From NCBI GenBank assembly GCA_937952975.1, contig CALFXX010000174.1:1-18893 (forward strand): a stretch of DNA of 18,893 bases, given 5' to 3'. Under the pieces are notes generated by a model. That model did no database searches, was not told the DNA's origin, and saw only the letters and a program-made list of their open reading frames with translations. This document shows positions 1 through 6,643 of the stretch, one piece after another. Within the stretch, counting starts at the first letter, position 1. Each line of letters starts with the position of its first letter. Position numbers and translations under genes: made by a program. This stretch comes from an uncultured Alcaligenaceae bacterium. GTDB taxonomy: Bacteria; Pseudomonadota; Gammaproteobacteria; Burkholderiales; Burkholderiaceae_B.

Positions 1-27
1 AGACAACCGAAGAAAACCATTACTTTT

Positions 28-54
28 GTATAGCGTATAGTTTCAGTATACAAT
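28..54 (+). promoter_or_regulatory. Candidate promoter/operator of higBA
   Basis: The short AT-rich stretch before higB contains three copies of GTATA, at 28-32, 35-39 and 46-50. The last lies in the palindrome GTATAC (46-51), and GTATA at 28 with TATAC at 47-51 forms an imperfect dyad. TATACA (47-52) could serve as a -10 box, with a weak TTTTGT (24-29) 17 bp upstream. HigA-type antitoxins usually repress their own operon by binding dyads over the promoter, so this is the natural operator position. That use is inferred; no consensus operator is known to me for this copy. Confidence 0.3.
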
Positions 55-59
55 TACTC

Positions 60-338
60 ATGATCAAAACATTTCGCCACAAGGGTTTGCAGCTCTTTTT
101 TGAAACAGGTAAAAAGTCTGGGATCCAAGCGGCCCATGCCAATAAACTTGCTAGGCAGCTATCCAGATTACACATTGCAAAAAAGTGGGAGGATATGAAT
201 ATCCCGGGCTGGGACTTACATCCTTTAAAAGCTAAGCTAGCCAATCACTACTCAATATCGGTGAACGGAAATTGGCGAATAACGTTCAAATTTGAAGGTG
301 AAGACGCAGTTCTTGTTGATTACCAGGATTATCACTAA
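60..338 (+). CDS. higB: HigB-family toxin (RelE/ParE superfamily mRNA interferase)
   Basis: This 92-residue protein has the length and layout of HigB toxins, ribosome-dependent mRNA endonucleases of the RelE fold. The start MIKTFRHKGLQLFFETG, the central GWDLHPLK (50-57), the VNGNWRITF strand (68-76) and the ending VLVDYQDYH are hallmarks of the group. HigB would cleave mRNA on translating ribosomes when the antitoxin is lost. The toxin gene comes first, which is the usual higBA order and the reverse of most toxin-antitoxin pairs. The stop lies 13-16 bp before the higA start, so both share one transcript. No truncation or frameshift is seen, so the toxin looks intact. The stretch is AT-richer than the rest of the window, which suggests horizontal acquisition. 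Confidence 0.93.
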   Translation: MIKTFRHKGLQLFFETGKKSGIQAAHANKLARQLSRLHIAKKWEDMNIPGWDLHPLKAKLANHYSISVNGNWRITFKFEGEDAVLVDYQDYH

Positions 339-354
339 AAGAATAGGAATAATG

Positions 355-663
355 ATGACCAAAATGTACAACCCACCTCACCCAGGTCTTACGATAAAAG
401 AAGATATTCTTCCAGCTCTAGCACTCACTGTGACAGAGGCCTCTGAGCAACTTGGTGTCACTCGCGCCGCTTTTTCCAGAGTGATTAATGGCAAAGCTGG
501 CATTTCTCCGGAAATGGCGCTGCGTATTGAAGCTTGGTTAGGCGAAAAGAATGGCGGAAGCGCAAGCGTTTGGCTATCGCTACAAGCAGCCTATGACTTA
601 TGGCAAGTTCGTAAATCTGGGCTACCCAAAGTCAAGCATGCGTTTATTCCGGCCTTAGCCTAG
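355..663 (+). CDS. higA: HigA-family antitoxin, HTH XRE-type
   Basis: This protein of about 102 residues begins MTKMYNPPHPG, the typical HigA opening, followed by a helix-turn-helix at about residues 25-50 (VTEASEQLGVTRAAFSRVINGKAGIS) and the ISPEMALRIEAWLG helix. It should neutralise HigB and repress the operon. An ATG at 352 is directly adjacent and equally possible. The AGGA at 345-348 is 6 nt from the ATG at 355 but only 3 nt from 352, which favours 355. The frame is open back to 292, but that extension overlaps the higB end and adds residues foreign to the family. The gene ends 22 bp before the terminator of the convergent tRNA. Confidence 0.92.
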   Translation: MTKMYNPPHPGLTIKEDILPALALTVTEASEQLGVTRAAFSRVINGKAGISPEMALRIEAWLGEKNGGSASVWLSLQAAYDLWQVRKSGLPKVKHAFIPALA

Positions 664-684
664 GTGTCACGTAAAGTAACGCCT

Positions 685-720
685 AAAAAACAAACCCCCA
701 CCATTTCTGATGAGGGTTTG
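685..720 (-). terminator. Intrinsic terminator of the rpoD-tRNA transcript
   Basis: Read on the - strand, CAAACCC and GGGTTTG pair around a short interior, followed by six T residues. It lies 5 bp past the tRNA CCA end. No T-run follows the hairpin on the + strand, so it acts in one direction only and would not stop higBA transcripts. No other terminator is visible between rpoD and this point. Confidence 0.85.
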
Positions 721-725
721 AGTAC

Positions 726-804
<79 letters not shown>

Positions 805-817
805 TAACTTTTAGGCT

Positions 818-3526
818 TTACTGGCCTTCAAGGAAACTCTTTAACTTATCTGCCCGGCTAGGGTGGCGCAACTTGCGTAGCGCTTTAGCCTCTATTTGTC
901 GTATGCGCTCGCGCGTGACGTCAAACTGTTTGCCCACTTCTTCAAGTGTTTGATCGGTGTTCATCTCGATACCAAAACGCATACGCAATACTTTGGCTTC
1001 GCGTGGTGTTAACGAGTCAAGCACTTCTTTAACAACGTCGCGCATCGAACCGTGCAACGCGGCTTCGGCCGGAGCCAAGGTTGCGTTGTCTTCGATAAAG
1101 TCGCCCAAGTGTGAATCATCATCATCACCGATTGGGGTTTCCATCGAGATTGGTTCTTTGGCGATTTTCAAGATCTTGCGAATCTTGTCTTCGGGCATAT
1201 CCATTTTTGAAGCCAGCGTTGCAGGATCAGGCTCAGCACCGGTCTCTTGCAAAATCTGACGACTAATACGATTCATTTTGTTAATCGTTTCAATCATGTG
1301 CACAGGGATACGAATCGTACGGGCCTGATCCGCGATTGAACGCGTAATCGCCTGACGAATCCACCACGTTGCGTAAGTTGAAAACTTGTAACCACGGCGA
1401 TATTCAAACTTATCTACCGCTTTCATCAAACCGATATTGCCCTCTTGGATCAGATCCAAGAATTGCAAGCCACGATTCGTGTATTTTTTAGCGATCGAAA
1501 TCACCAAGCGCAAGTTGGCTTCGGTCATTTCGCGCTTGGCTTTACGAGCCTTAGCTTCACCGGTGGCCATCTTTTTATTCACGTCTTTCAAATCTTTAAG
1601 CGGCAACACCACGCGCACTTGCAGATCGATTAACTTTTGCTGCAGCTCTTGCACGGCTGGAACATGACGCGTGAGCGTGTGCGCATAATCGGCACCGCTG
1701 GCGATTTCGCCAAGCACCCACTCAAGGTTTGTTTCGTTACCCGGAAACACCTTAATAAAGTGCGCACGTGGCATACCGGCACGCTCAACGCAGGTGTGTA
1801 AGACGGCACGCTCAATTTTGCGCACTTCTTCAACCTGTTGACGCAAGGTGTCAGCTAACCGCTCGACCATTTTGGCCGTAAAGCGGATACCCATGAGTTC
1901 GTTTTGAATGAGCTCTTGAGCAGCCATGTAAGGCTTAGAGCGATAGCCATCTTTTTCGTAGGCGGCACGCATTTTTGTAAATTGCACGCCCACGATATCG
2001 AACTTGGCCATACCTTTGATACGCAGATCTTCAACTTGCTTGCTGCTCATGCCACCGGCCGGGCCGTCTTCTTCGGCTTCGTCGGCAACGCCAGCACCGG
2101 CGTATTCTTCGCCATCATCATCGACCAAGCCATCGATCACTTCATCGATTTGGGCTTGCGCATCACGCACGCGTTGCACGTGATTCAAGATTTCGTTGAT
2201 GGTGGTGGGGCATGCTGAAATGGCTTTGACCATATCTTTCAAACCGCCCTCGATACGCTTGGCGATTTCAATTTCGCCTTCGCGGGTCAAGAGTTCAACC
2301 GTACCCATTTCGCGCATGTACATACGGACGGGATCGGTGGTGCGACCAAAGTCTGAATCAACGGTTGTTAACGCGGCTTCGGCCTCGTCTTCAACGTCGT
2401 CATCTGAGGTAGCAACCGGTGCGTTTTCACCCAGCAGCAGCGATTCAGCGTCAGGAGCCTGGTCATAGACCGCAATGCCCATATCGCTAAAGGTGCTGAT
2501 AATGCCGTCGATTGCCTCGGCGTCAACTAAGTCATCGGGCAGATGATCGTTGATCTCACCGTAGGTGAGGTAACCACGATCTTTACCGAGCTTAATCAGT
2601 AGCTTCAGGCGATTGCGACGTGCTTCGTATTCTTCAGGGGTCACCGGGCCACGGGCGATCAGATCTTTACCCTCGCCTTTGACGCGCTTGCCACGCTTGA
2701 CTGGTTTCAGGTCAGGCAGGACTTCAGCTTCGTGCTCGCCATCGCCCGAATCACCAAACTCGCTGTCGCTGTTGTTATTTGGGTTTTTTGACGGACGACC
2801 TGGACGCCGACCGGTACCACCGGGTGGACGACCTGAAATCTTTTTAGGAGGACCATCACCATCATCTTCTGGTGGTGGGGGTTTAGAGACATCGACCTTA
2901 CCAGGTGCTTTAGCCGAAATCGGAGCCGGTGGTGGCGCTTTAGCCAGCACTGGCTTGGCAGGGCTTGCCGCCTTACCTGCTGCCGCCTTAGCGGGGGCAG
3001 CCTTGGTTGCTGCGGTGTTTGTTGCTGTTTTAGTTGCTGCGCCTTTTGCTGCAGCGTCTTTAGCGCTCGCGGCCTTGGCAGGCGCGGCTGCTGCTTTATC
3101 GGAAGCCTTAGCGGCAACCTTGGTTGCGGGTTTTGCGGCCGGCTTTGCAGGGGCCGCTTGGGTAGACACTTTAGATTTGCTAGGTGAAGCCGACTTCATT
3201 GATTCCTTGACTGATTGAGCTGCAGTGTTTGCTGCGGATTTTGAAACAGACTTAACCACGGCTGGCTTACCAGAAGCCAGCCCCGCCTTGGCGGGCGATT
3301 TAGCCGCAGAGTTACCAGATTTAGCAGCAACGGTGGCCGACTTAGCCACTGCTTTGACCGCCGGCTTAGCAACAGGCTTGGAGGCTGGCTTCGCACTTGA
3401 CTTCGCACTTGACTTAGCCACAACTGGGGCCGCCTTGGATCCAGATTTTGCCGTTGGCTTCACAGCAGCTTTGGGTTTGGGCGATGCGGCTGCCATGGTT
3501 TTTTTGATGCCGACGGATCGAGTCAT
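818..3526 (-). CDS. rpoD: RNA polymerase primary sigma factor (sigma-70) with long Lys/Ala-rich N-terminal tail
   Basis: This is the housekeeping sigma factor directing RNA polymerase to -10/-35 promoters. The 902 residues compare with 613 in Escherichia coli. Residues 1 to about 215 are a low-complexity K/A/P/S tail resembling histone H1, and residues 232-247 hold GRPP and GRPS motifs like AT-hook cores. Region 1.1 is about 298-360, region 1.2 starts with TTDPVRMYMREMG (396-408), and the non-conserved region runs to about 660. Region 2 includes NLRLVISIAKKYTNRGLQFL and the -10-reading STYATWWIRQAITR (716-729). Region 4.2 has VTRERIRQIEAKALRKLRHP (870-889). The first ATG (3526) is kept because MTRSVGIKKT looks like related sigma factors; ATG at codon 11 is possible. 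It lies 110 bp after dnaG, in the classic rpsU-dnaG-rpoD operon. Confidence 0.98.
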   Translation of the reverse strand: MTRSVGIKKTMAAASPKPKAAVKPTAKSGSKAAPVVAKSSAKSSAKPASKPVAKPAVKAVAKSATVAAKSGNSAAKSPAKAGLASGKPAVVKSVSKSAANTAAQSVKESMKSASPSKSKVSTQAAPAKPAAKPATKVAAKASDKAAAAPAKAASAKDAAAKGAATKTATNTAATKAAPAKAAAGKAASPAKPVLAKAPPPAPISAKAPGKVDVSKPPPPEDDGDGPPKKISGRPPGGTGRRPGRPSKNPNNNSDSEFGDSGDGEHEAEVLPDLKPVKRGKRVKGEGKDLIARGPVTPEEYEARRNRLKLLIKLGKDRGYLTYGEINDHLPDDLVDAEAIDGIISTFSDMGIAVYDQAPDAESLLLGENAPVATSDDDVEDEAEAALTTVDSDFGRTTDPVRMYMREMGTVELLTREGEIEIAKRIEGGLKDMVKAISACPTTINEILNHVQRVRDAQAQIDEVIDGLVDDDGEEYAGAGVADEAEEDGPAGGMSSKQVEDLRIKGMAKFDIVGVQFTKMRAAYEKDGYRSKPYMAAQELIQNELMGIRFTAKMVERLADTLRQQVEEVRKIERAVLHTCVERAGMPRAHFIKVFPGNETNLEWVLGEIASGADYAHTLTRHVPAVQELQQKLIDLQVRVVLPLKDLKDVNKKMATGEAKARKAKREMTEANLRLVISIAKKYTNRGLQFLDLIQEGNIGLMKAVDKFEYRRGYKFSTYATWWIRQAITRSIADQARTIRIPVHMIETINKMNRISRQILQETGAEPDPATLASKMDMPEDKIRKILKIAKEPISMETPIGDDDDSHLGDFIEDNATLAPAEAALHGSMRDVVKEVLDSLTPREAKVLRMRFGIEMNTDQTLEEVGKQFDVTRERIRQIEAKALRKLRHPSRADKLKSFLEGQ
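3389..3412 (-). repeat. Two 12-bp tandem units inside the rpoD tail
   Basis: On the + strand CTTCGCACTTGA occurs twice in direct tandem (3389-3400 and 3401-3412), followed by a partial third copy (CTTAGCC). It encodes SSAK units of the lysine-rich tail. An in-frame 12-bp unit can change number by slippage without breaking the frame, so tail length may differ between strains. Confidence 0.7.
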
Positions 3527-3582
3527 TAGTGTGCTCTTTTGTATGGAATGTGCTGGATGGCACGAGCTTGCCCAACAAACGC

Positions 3583-3619
3583 TTGGACTGCGTAAACCTG
3601 TATTTTTGGATTGCGTAAA
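3583..3619 (-). repeat. 14-bp direct repeat between dnaG and rpoD, possible operator
   Basis: The 110-bp gap holds two copies of TTGGAYTGCGTAAA on the + strand, at 3583-3596 and 3606-3619. They differ at one base, and the start-to-start distance is 23 bp, about two helical turns. On the coding strand this reads TTTACGCARTCCAA twice. I see no clear -35/-10 pair here, though TAAAAT lies just upstream on the coding strand. It could bind a regulator of an internal rpoD promoter, or be an RNA element in the dnaG-rpoD transcript. Confidence 0.45.
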
Positions 3620-3636
3620 GCTATATTTTAACCGGA

Positions 3637-5694
3637 TCAGCGTCCCTTGCTGGATTCGATTACCCCCATTAGACGGGTGATGCGAGAAGAAAGTTCCCGA
3701 TAATTTTGCTGAGACTGTAAATTATTTAAGCCCCCAGCAATGAGGGCCTCTTGCTCACTTTTTAAGCTTTCAAGCTCAATCCGGCGCAAAGCGTCTTCCC
3801 ATTCACCTTGCGGATTAGGCAAGGGATCCTGAGCCATCAAGTCTGCAGCAACCGATGCCATCAAGATACCGAGATCTGCACCAGGGTCAGAGGCTTGGAT
3901 CAGAGCGCCAACATGGCGAGCACCGCTGGCCTGCGCAAGCACAATCAACTCTCTCACCATTTCTAGATGGGGGCCGCGCTCAAGAAGTTCAAGCTGTTGC
4001 TCGCCCATGACGTCCACTAATTCAGGATGGGTCAACAGCAATCTCAACAGACGCTTGGCCATTGGGGCAACAGCGCGTCGATCGACCCGTTGTGTCGGCT
4101 TGCGGGCGGCAAAACGCTCGCCGCTGCGATTTGGCTCGAACCCGCCTGGCGCCTCGTCATAGCCCTGAAAGCCCAGCTCATCAAGCGACGGCTCATAGCT
4201 CGCGGAAGCATACTCCCCACCACCTGGGGCTCCGAAGCCCTGCTCGGTCGTTGCTGCACTCGACCCAACTCCTGCCCCGCCCCCTGCCCGTGAGGCAAAG
4301 CCCGCAGCTCGGTGCGGCGCGCCCGCTCCAGTATTTGACCCTGCGCCTGGTGCCCCGCCTGCACCTCGGCCCGGCGCAGGCAACCCGGTTAACGCGGGCG
4401 TCGTCTCTTTTTCAAGCAAAGCAGTTAATTCTTCGGGCGTTAACTGTGCCAGCCGGGCAAACTCATTTTGCAACTGCACTTTAAGCGTAATTTGCGGGAT
4501 CAAGGCGAGCAAAGGCCTCGCCTCGTGTACCAGGGCGGCACGCCCTTCGACCTCTTTTAATGCATGACGCGAAGCGAGTTCGTTTAAGAAAAAAGTGGAT
4601 AAAGCATCGGACTCAGCTAAACAAGCCCTGAAAGCTTCTTCGCCAAATTGCCGGATATAACTATCAGGGTCATGCTCTGCGGGTAGAAATAAAAACCGGA
4701 TAGAAATATCATCGCGCAGCAACGGCAGGCATGATTGCAACGCGCGCCAAGCTGCACGCCGCCCTGCACCGTCCCCATCAAAACTAAAAATAATCTTATC
4801 GCTTGAGCGTAGTAACTTTTGGATATGAACCGGAGTCGTCGCGGTGCCTAAAGTAGCAACCGCATTGCGCACCCCTAGCTGGGCTAAGCCCACCACATCC
4901 ATATACCCTTCAACAACGATCACACAACCTTCAGAGCGAATCGCCGAGCGCCCCTCAAACAAGCCATACAGCTCGTTACCTTTTGAAAAAACAGGGGTTT
5001 CGGGCGAGTTTAGATATTTAGGCTCGCCTTTGCCGATAATGCGGCCACCAAAGCCAACGATTTCGCCTTTGACATTTCGGATCGGAAACATCACCCGTTC
5101 GCGAAAACGGTCGTAGCGCCGACCGTCTTCAGCCTCGATGACGAGACCCGATTCAACTAAAAGTGGATCGTCATAGCGGGTAAAGACCTTTGCCAACGCC
5201 TGCCGATCAGAGCTAGCCCAACCGAGCCCAAATTCTTTAGCGATTTCGCCAGTTAAGCCACGCTGCTTTAAATACCGAATTGCAGCAGGGGTTTCACGTA
5301 ACAGAGCCAAATAGTGCGTTTGGGCGGCCTCAAGCACCTTAGTGTGCGCAGAAACCTCTTCGCGGCGGCGCGCTGTTGCAGCCTTTTGGCCGGGTGAACG
5401 GTTTTCTTCAGGGACAGACATCCCCACGGCCGAGGCGAGCGTTCGAACGGCCTCTGGGAAACTCGCCCCAGTGTGCTCAATCAAAAAGGTAATCGCGCTG
5501 CCGTGAGCTCCACAACCAAAGCAGTGATAAAACTGTTTGGTCGGGCTGACAGTAAAAGAGGGAGACTTTTCGTTATGAAAGGGACATAACCCGAGAAGGT
5601 TGATGCCACCTTTCTTTAACTGTACGTAGCGCCCAACAACGTCTGCCACGTCAACACGGGCAAGAAGATCCTGGATAAACGAATCTGGGATCAA
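3637..5694 (-). CDS. dnaG: DNA primase
   Basis: DnaG lays RNA primers for Okazaki fragments and leading-strand starts at the fork, working with the DnaB helicase. The 685 residues contain the CHC2 zinc-binding domain (C37, H40, C58, C61 in CPFH...CFGC). The catalytic core follows with the Toprim acidic motif VVEGYMDVV (about 260-268, E262) and FDGDGAGRRAAWRA (305-318). A Gly/Ala-rich linker spans about 440-540, and the C-terminal helicase-binding domain covers about 545-685. The start is a TTG: the next in-frame codons upstream are ACG and TAA, and MIPDSFIQDLL matches the family start. No clear Shine-Dalgarno precedes it, in line with the low primase level expected. It lies 45 bp after rpsU. 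Confidence 0.97.
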   Translation of the reverse strand: MIPDSFIQDLLARVDVADVVGRYVQLKKGGINLLGLCPFHNEKSPSFTVSPTKQFYHCFGCGAHGSAITFLIEHTGASFPEAVRTLASAVGMSVPEENRSPGQKAATARRREEVSAHTKVLEAAQTHYLALLRETPAAIRYLKQRGLTGEIAKEFGLGWASSDRQALAKVFTRYDDPLLVESGLVIEAEDGRRYDRFRERVMFPIRNVKGEIVGFGGRIIGKGEPKYLNSPETPVFSKGNELYGLFEGRSAIRSEGCVIVVEGYMDVVGLAQLGVRNAVATLGTATTPVHIQKLLRSSDKIIFSFDGDGAGRRAAWRALQSCLPLLRDDISIRFLFLPAEHDPDSYIRQFGEEAFRACLAESDALSTFFLNELASRHALKEVEGRAALVHEARPLLALIPQITLKVQLQNEFARLAQLTPEELTALLEKETTPALTGLPAPGRGAGGAPGAGSNTGAGAPHRAAGFASRAGGGAGVGSSAATTEQGFGAPGGGEYASASYEPSLDELGFQGYDEAPGGFEPNRSGERFAARKPTQRVDRRAVAPMAKRLLRLLLTHPELVDVMGEQQLELLERGPHLEMVRELIVLAQASGARHVGALIQASDPGADLGILMASVAADLMAQDPLPNPQGEWEDALRRIELESLKSEQEALIAGGLNNLQSQQNYRELSSRITRLMGVIESSKGR

Positions 5695-5715
5695 CGTTTA
5701 GGCCATACGCTTGCA

Positions 5716-5733
5716 GCGCATCAGACGATGCGC
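5716..5733 (-). other. Perfect hairpin in the rpsU-dnaG gap
   Basis: On the coding strand GCGCATC-GTCT-GATGCGC forms a 7-bp perfect stem with a 4-nt loop, extendable by a G-T pair. No T-run follows, so it is not a standard intrinsic terminator. In Escherichia coli the same gap carries a partial terminator that keeps primase low relative to S21. This hairpin is a plausible counterpart, or an RNA stability or processing site, but that is inferred. Confidence 0.55.
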
Positions 5734-5739
5734 CACAGA

Positions 5740-5952
5740 TTAAAACATGCGCGGAGGCAATTGCTGGCTACGGATGCGCTTGTAATGGCGCTTAACGGCA
5801 GCAGCCTGCTTGCGCTTACGCTCAGCAGTAGGCTTTTCATAGAATTCGCGGGCGCGCAACTCGGTCAAAAGGCCGGTTTTTTCGATTGTGCGCTTGAAGC
5901 GACGCAGTGCGGCTTCAAAGGGCTCGTTTTCTTTCAGACGAACGATAGGCAT
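5740..5952 (-). CDS. rpsU: 30S ribosomal protein bS21
   Basis: This small basic protein of 70 residues (MPIVRLKENEPFEAALRRFKR at the start, AERKRKQAAAVKRHYKR near the end) is full-length S21. S21 sits near the anti-Shine-Dalgarno end of 16S rRNA and aids initiation. The gene is first in the rpsU-dnaG-rpoD macromolecular-synthesis operon. The bases just before ATG (CACGCACCC) contain no Shine-Dalgarno sequence. Relatives often carry a GatB/YqeY-domain gene between rpsU and dnaG, to my recollection; none is present here. Confidence 0.98.
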   Translation of the reverse strand: MPIVRLKENEPFEAALRRFKRTIEKTGLLTELRAREFYEKPTAERKRKQAAAVKRHYKRIRSQQLPPRMF

Positions 5953-6056
5953 AGGGTGCGTGACGTAAAAAAGTGAGTTAAACAGCGAACGATACTAGTT
6001 TTGCAAGCATTGCATGACCACAAAAGGCATACATCGCTCAATTAGCACAGCCTTCG

Positions 6057-6065
6057 ATAATAGCA
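6057..6065 (-). promoter_or_regulatory. Candidate extended -10 of the rpsU operon
   Basis: TGCTATTAT on the coding strand (TATTAT at 6057-6062, TGC at 6063-6065) is a good extended -10 element in the 121-bp gap before rpsU. No good -35 lies 16-18 bp upstream, which extended -10 promoters tolerate. The resulting leader would be about 100 nt. A weaker alternative is TTGCAA with GTTTAA 17 bp downstream, closer to rpsU. The call rests on motif match alone. Confidence 0.4.
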
Positions 6066-6073
6066 CAAATACG

Positions 6074-6643
6074 CTACGTGCTGCGCCCATCAGACCATTT
6101 TTCGACAAGCACGGCCGGTGTCACGGTGTCGTAGTGTTCGAAGGGCTGGTGAATCCAGGGGTTCTTGTCAAGCACCGCGACAACGTAGTCTGGCTTGATC
6201 ACCGAGGCCGCTTTTTGCCACAAGACGGCCGTTTTGATCTGGGTAATCAACGGAAAACTACGTAACAAGTGACCGTGTACTGAGGAAAACGTGGCCCCAG
6301 AGTCGACCAAATCATCTACAAGCAGGATGTTTCCACAAAGTGGGCCCGCAGTCGAGGTGACTTGATGTGCGATGTTTAAAGCCCCCTGCTCTGTGCCGTT
6401 GGCACCGCGATAGCTACTGGTCGCCAAAATCGCCAAAGGAACTTTAAAAACTCTTGAGAGCACATCACCAATACGCATGCCACCACGCGCCAAGCACAAG
6501 ATCTGATCAAACTGAAAACCAGACTGCTCGATCTGCACAGCGAGTTGCTCGATCAAGTCATCGTACTGCGCCCACGTCACCCAAAGATCAGTTTCGTTCG
6601 TTTGGGTGGCGCGGCTAGAGCTTGAGTCGTGCAACAAAGGCAT
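6074..6643 (-). CDS. Purine phosphoribosyltransferase, xanthine/guanine (Gpt)-like
   Basis: This 189-residue type I phosphoribosyltransferase has the PRPP-binding loop LLVDDLVDSGATF (about 107-119) and an LARGGM segment (51-56) in the pyrophosphate-loop position. Near the end, PWIHQPFEHYD resembles the WIEQPW purine-stacking segment of Gpt. It should salvage xanthine, guanine or hypoxanthine to the nucleotide in the cytoplasm. Which base is preferred cannot be read from the sequence. The ATG overlaps the purA stop by one base (TAATG), so the two are translationally coupled, pairing IMP/AMP synthesis with purine salvage. The first 18 residues are variable and a later start cannot be excluded. 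Confidence 0.88.
   Translation of the reverse strand: MPLLHDSSSSRATQTNETDLWVTWAQYDDLIEQLAVQIEQSGFQFDQILCLARGGMRIGDVLSRVFKVPLAILATSSYRGANGTEQGALNIAHQVTSTAGPLCGNILLVDDLVDSGATFSSVHGHLLRSFPLITQIKTAVLWQKAASVIKPDYVVAVLDKNPWIHQPFEHYDTVTPAVLVEKWSDGRST

Noticed and set aside
292..354. N-terminal extension of HigA overlapping higB
   Set aside because: The extension is read from the higB 3' end in another frame; the ATG at 352/355 follows an AGGA and gives the known family start.
2613..3218. 201-codon open frame on the + strand opposite the rpoD tail (and similar frames at 3225-3680)
   Set aside because: The Ala/Gly/Leu-rich translation is the mirror of the GC-rich Lys/Ala repeat codons of rpoD; no family resemblance, no ribosome site, and rpoD is certain on the other strand.
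4027..4484. Overlapping open frames on both strands over the dnaG Gly-rich linker
   Set aside because: Low stop density follows from the GC-rich linker; translations are Arg/Pro/Ala-rich without recognisable domains.
6010..6265. Open frame on the + strand opposite the phosphoribosyltransferase end and rpsU leader
   Set aside because: No family resemblance or ribosome site, and it runs opposite a well supported enzyme gene.
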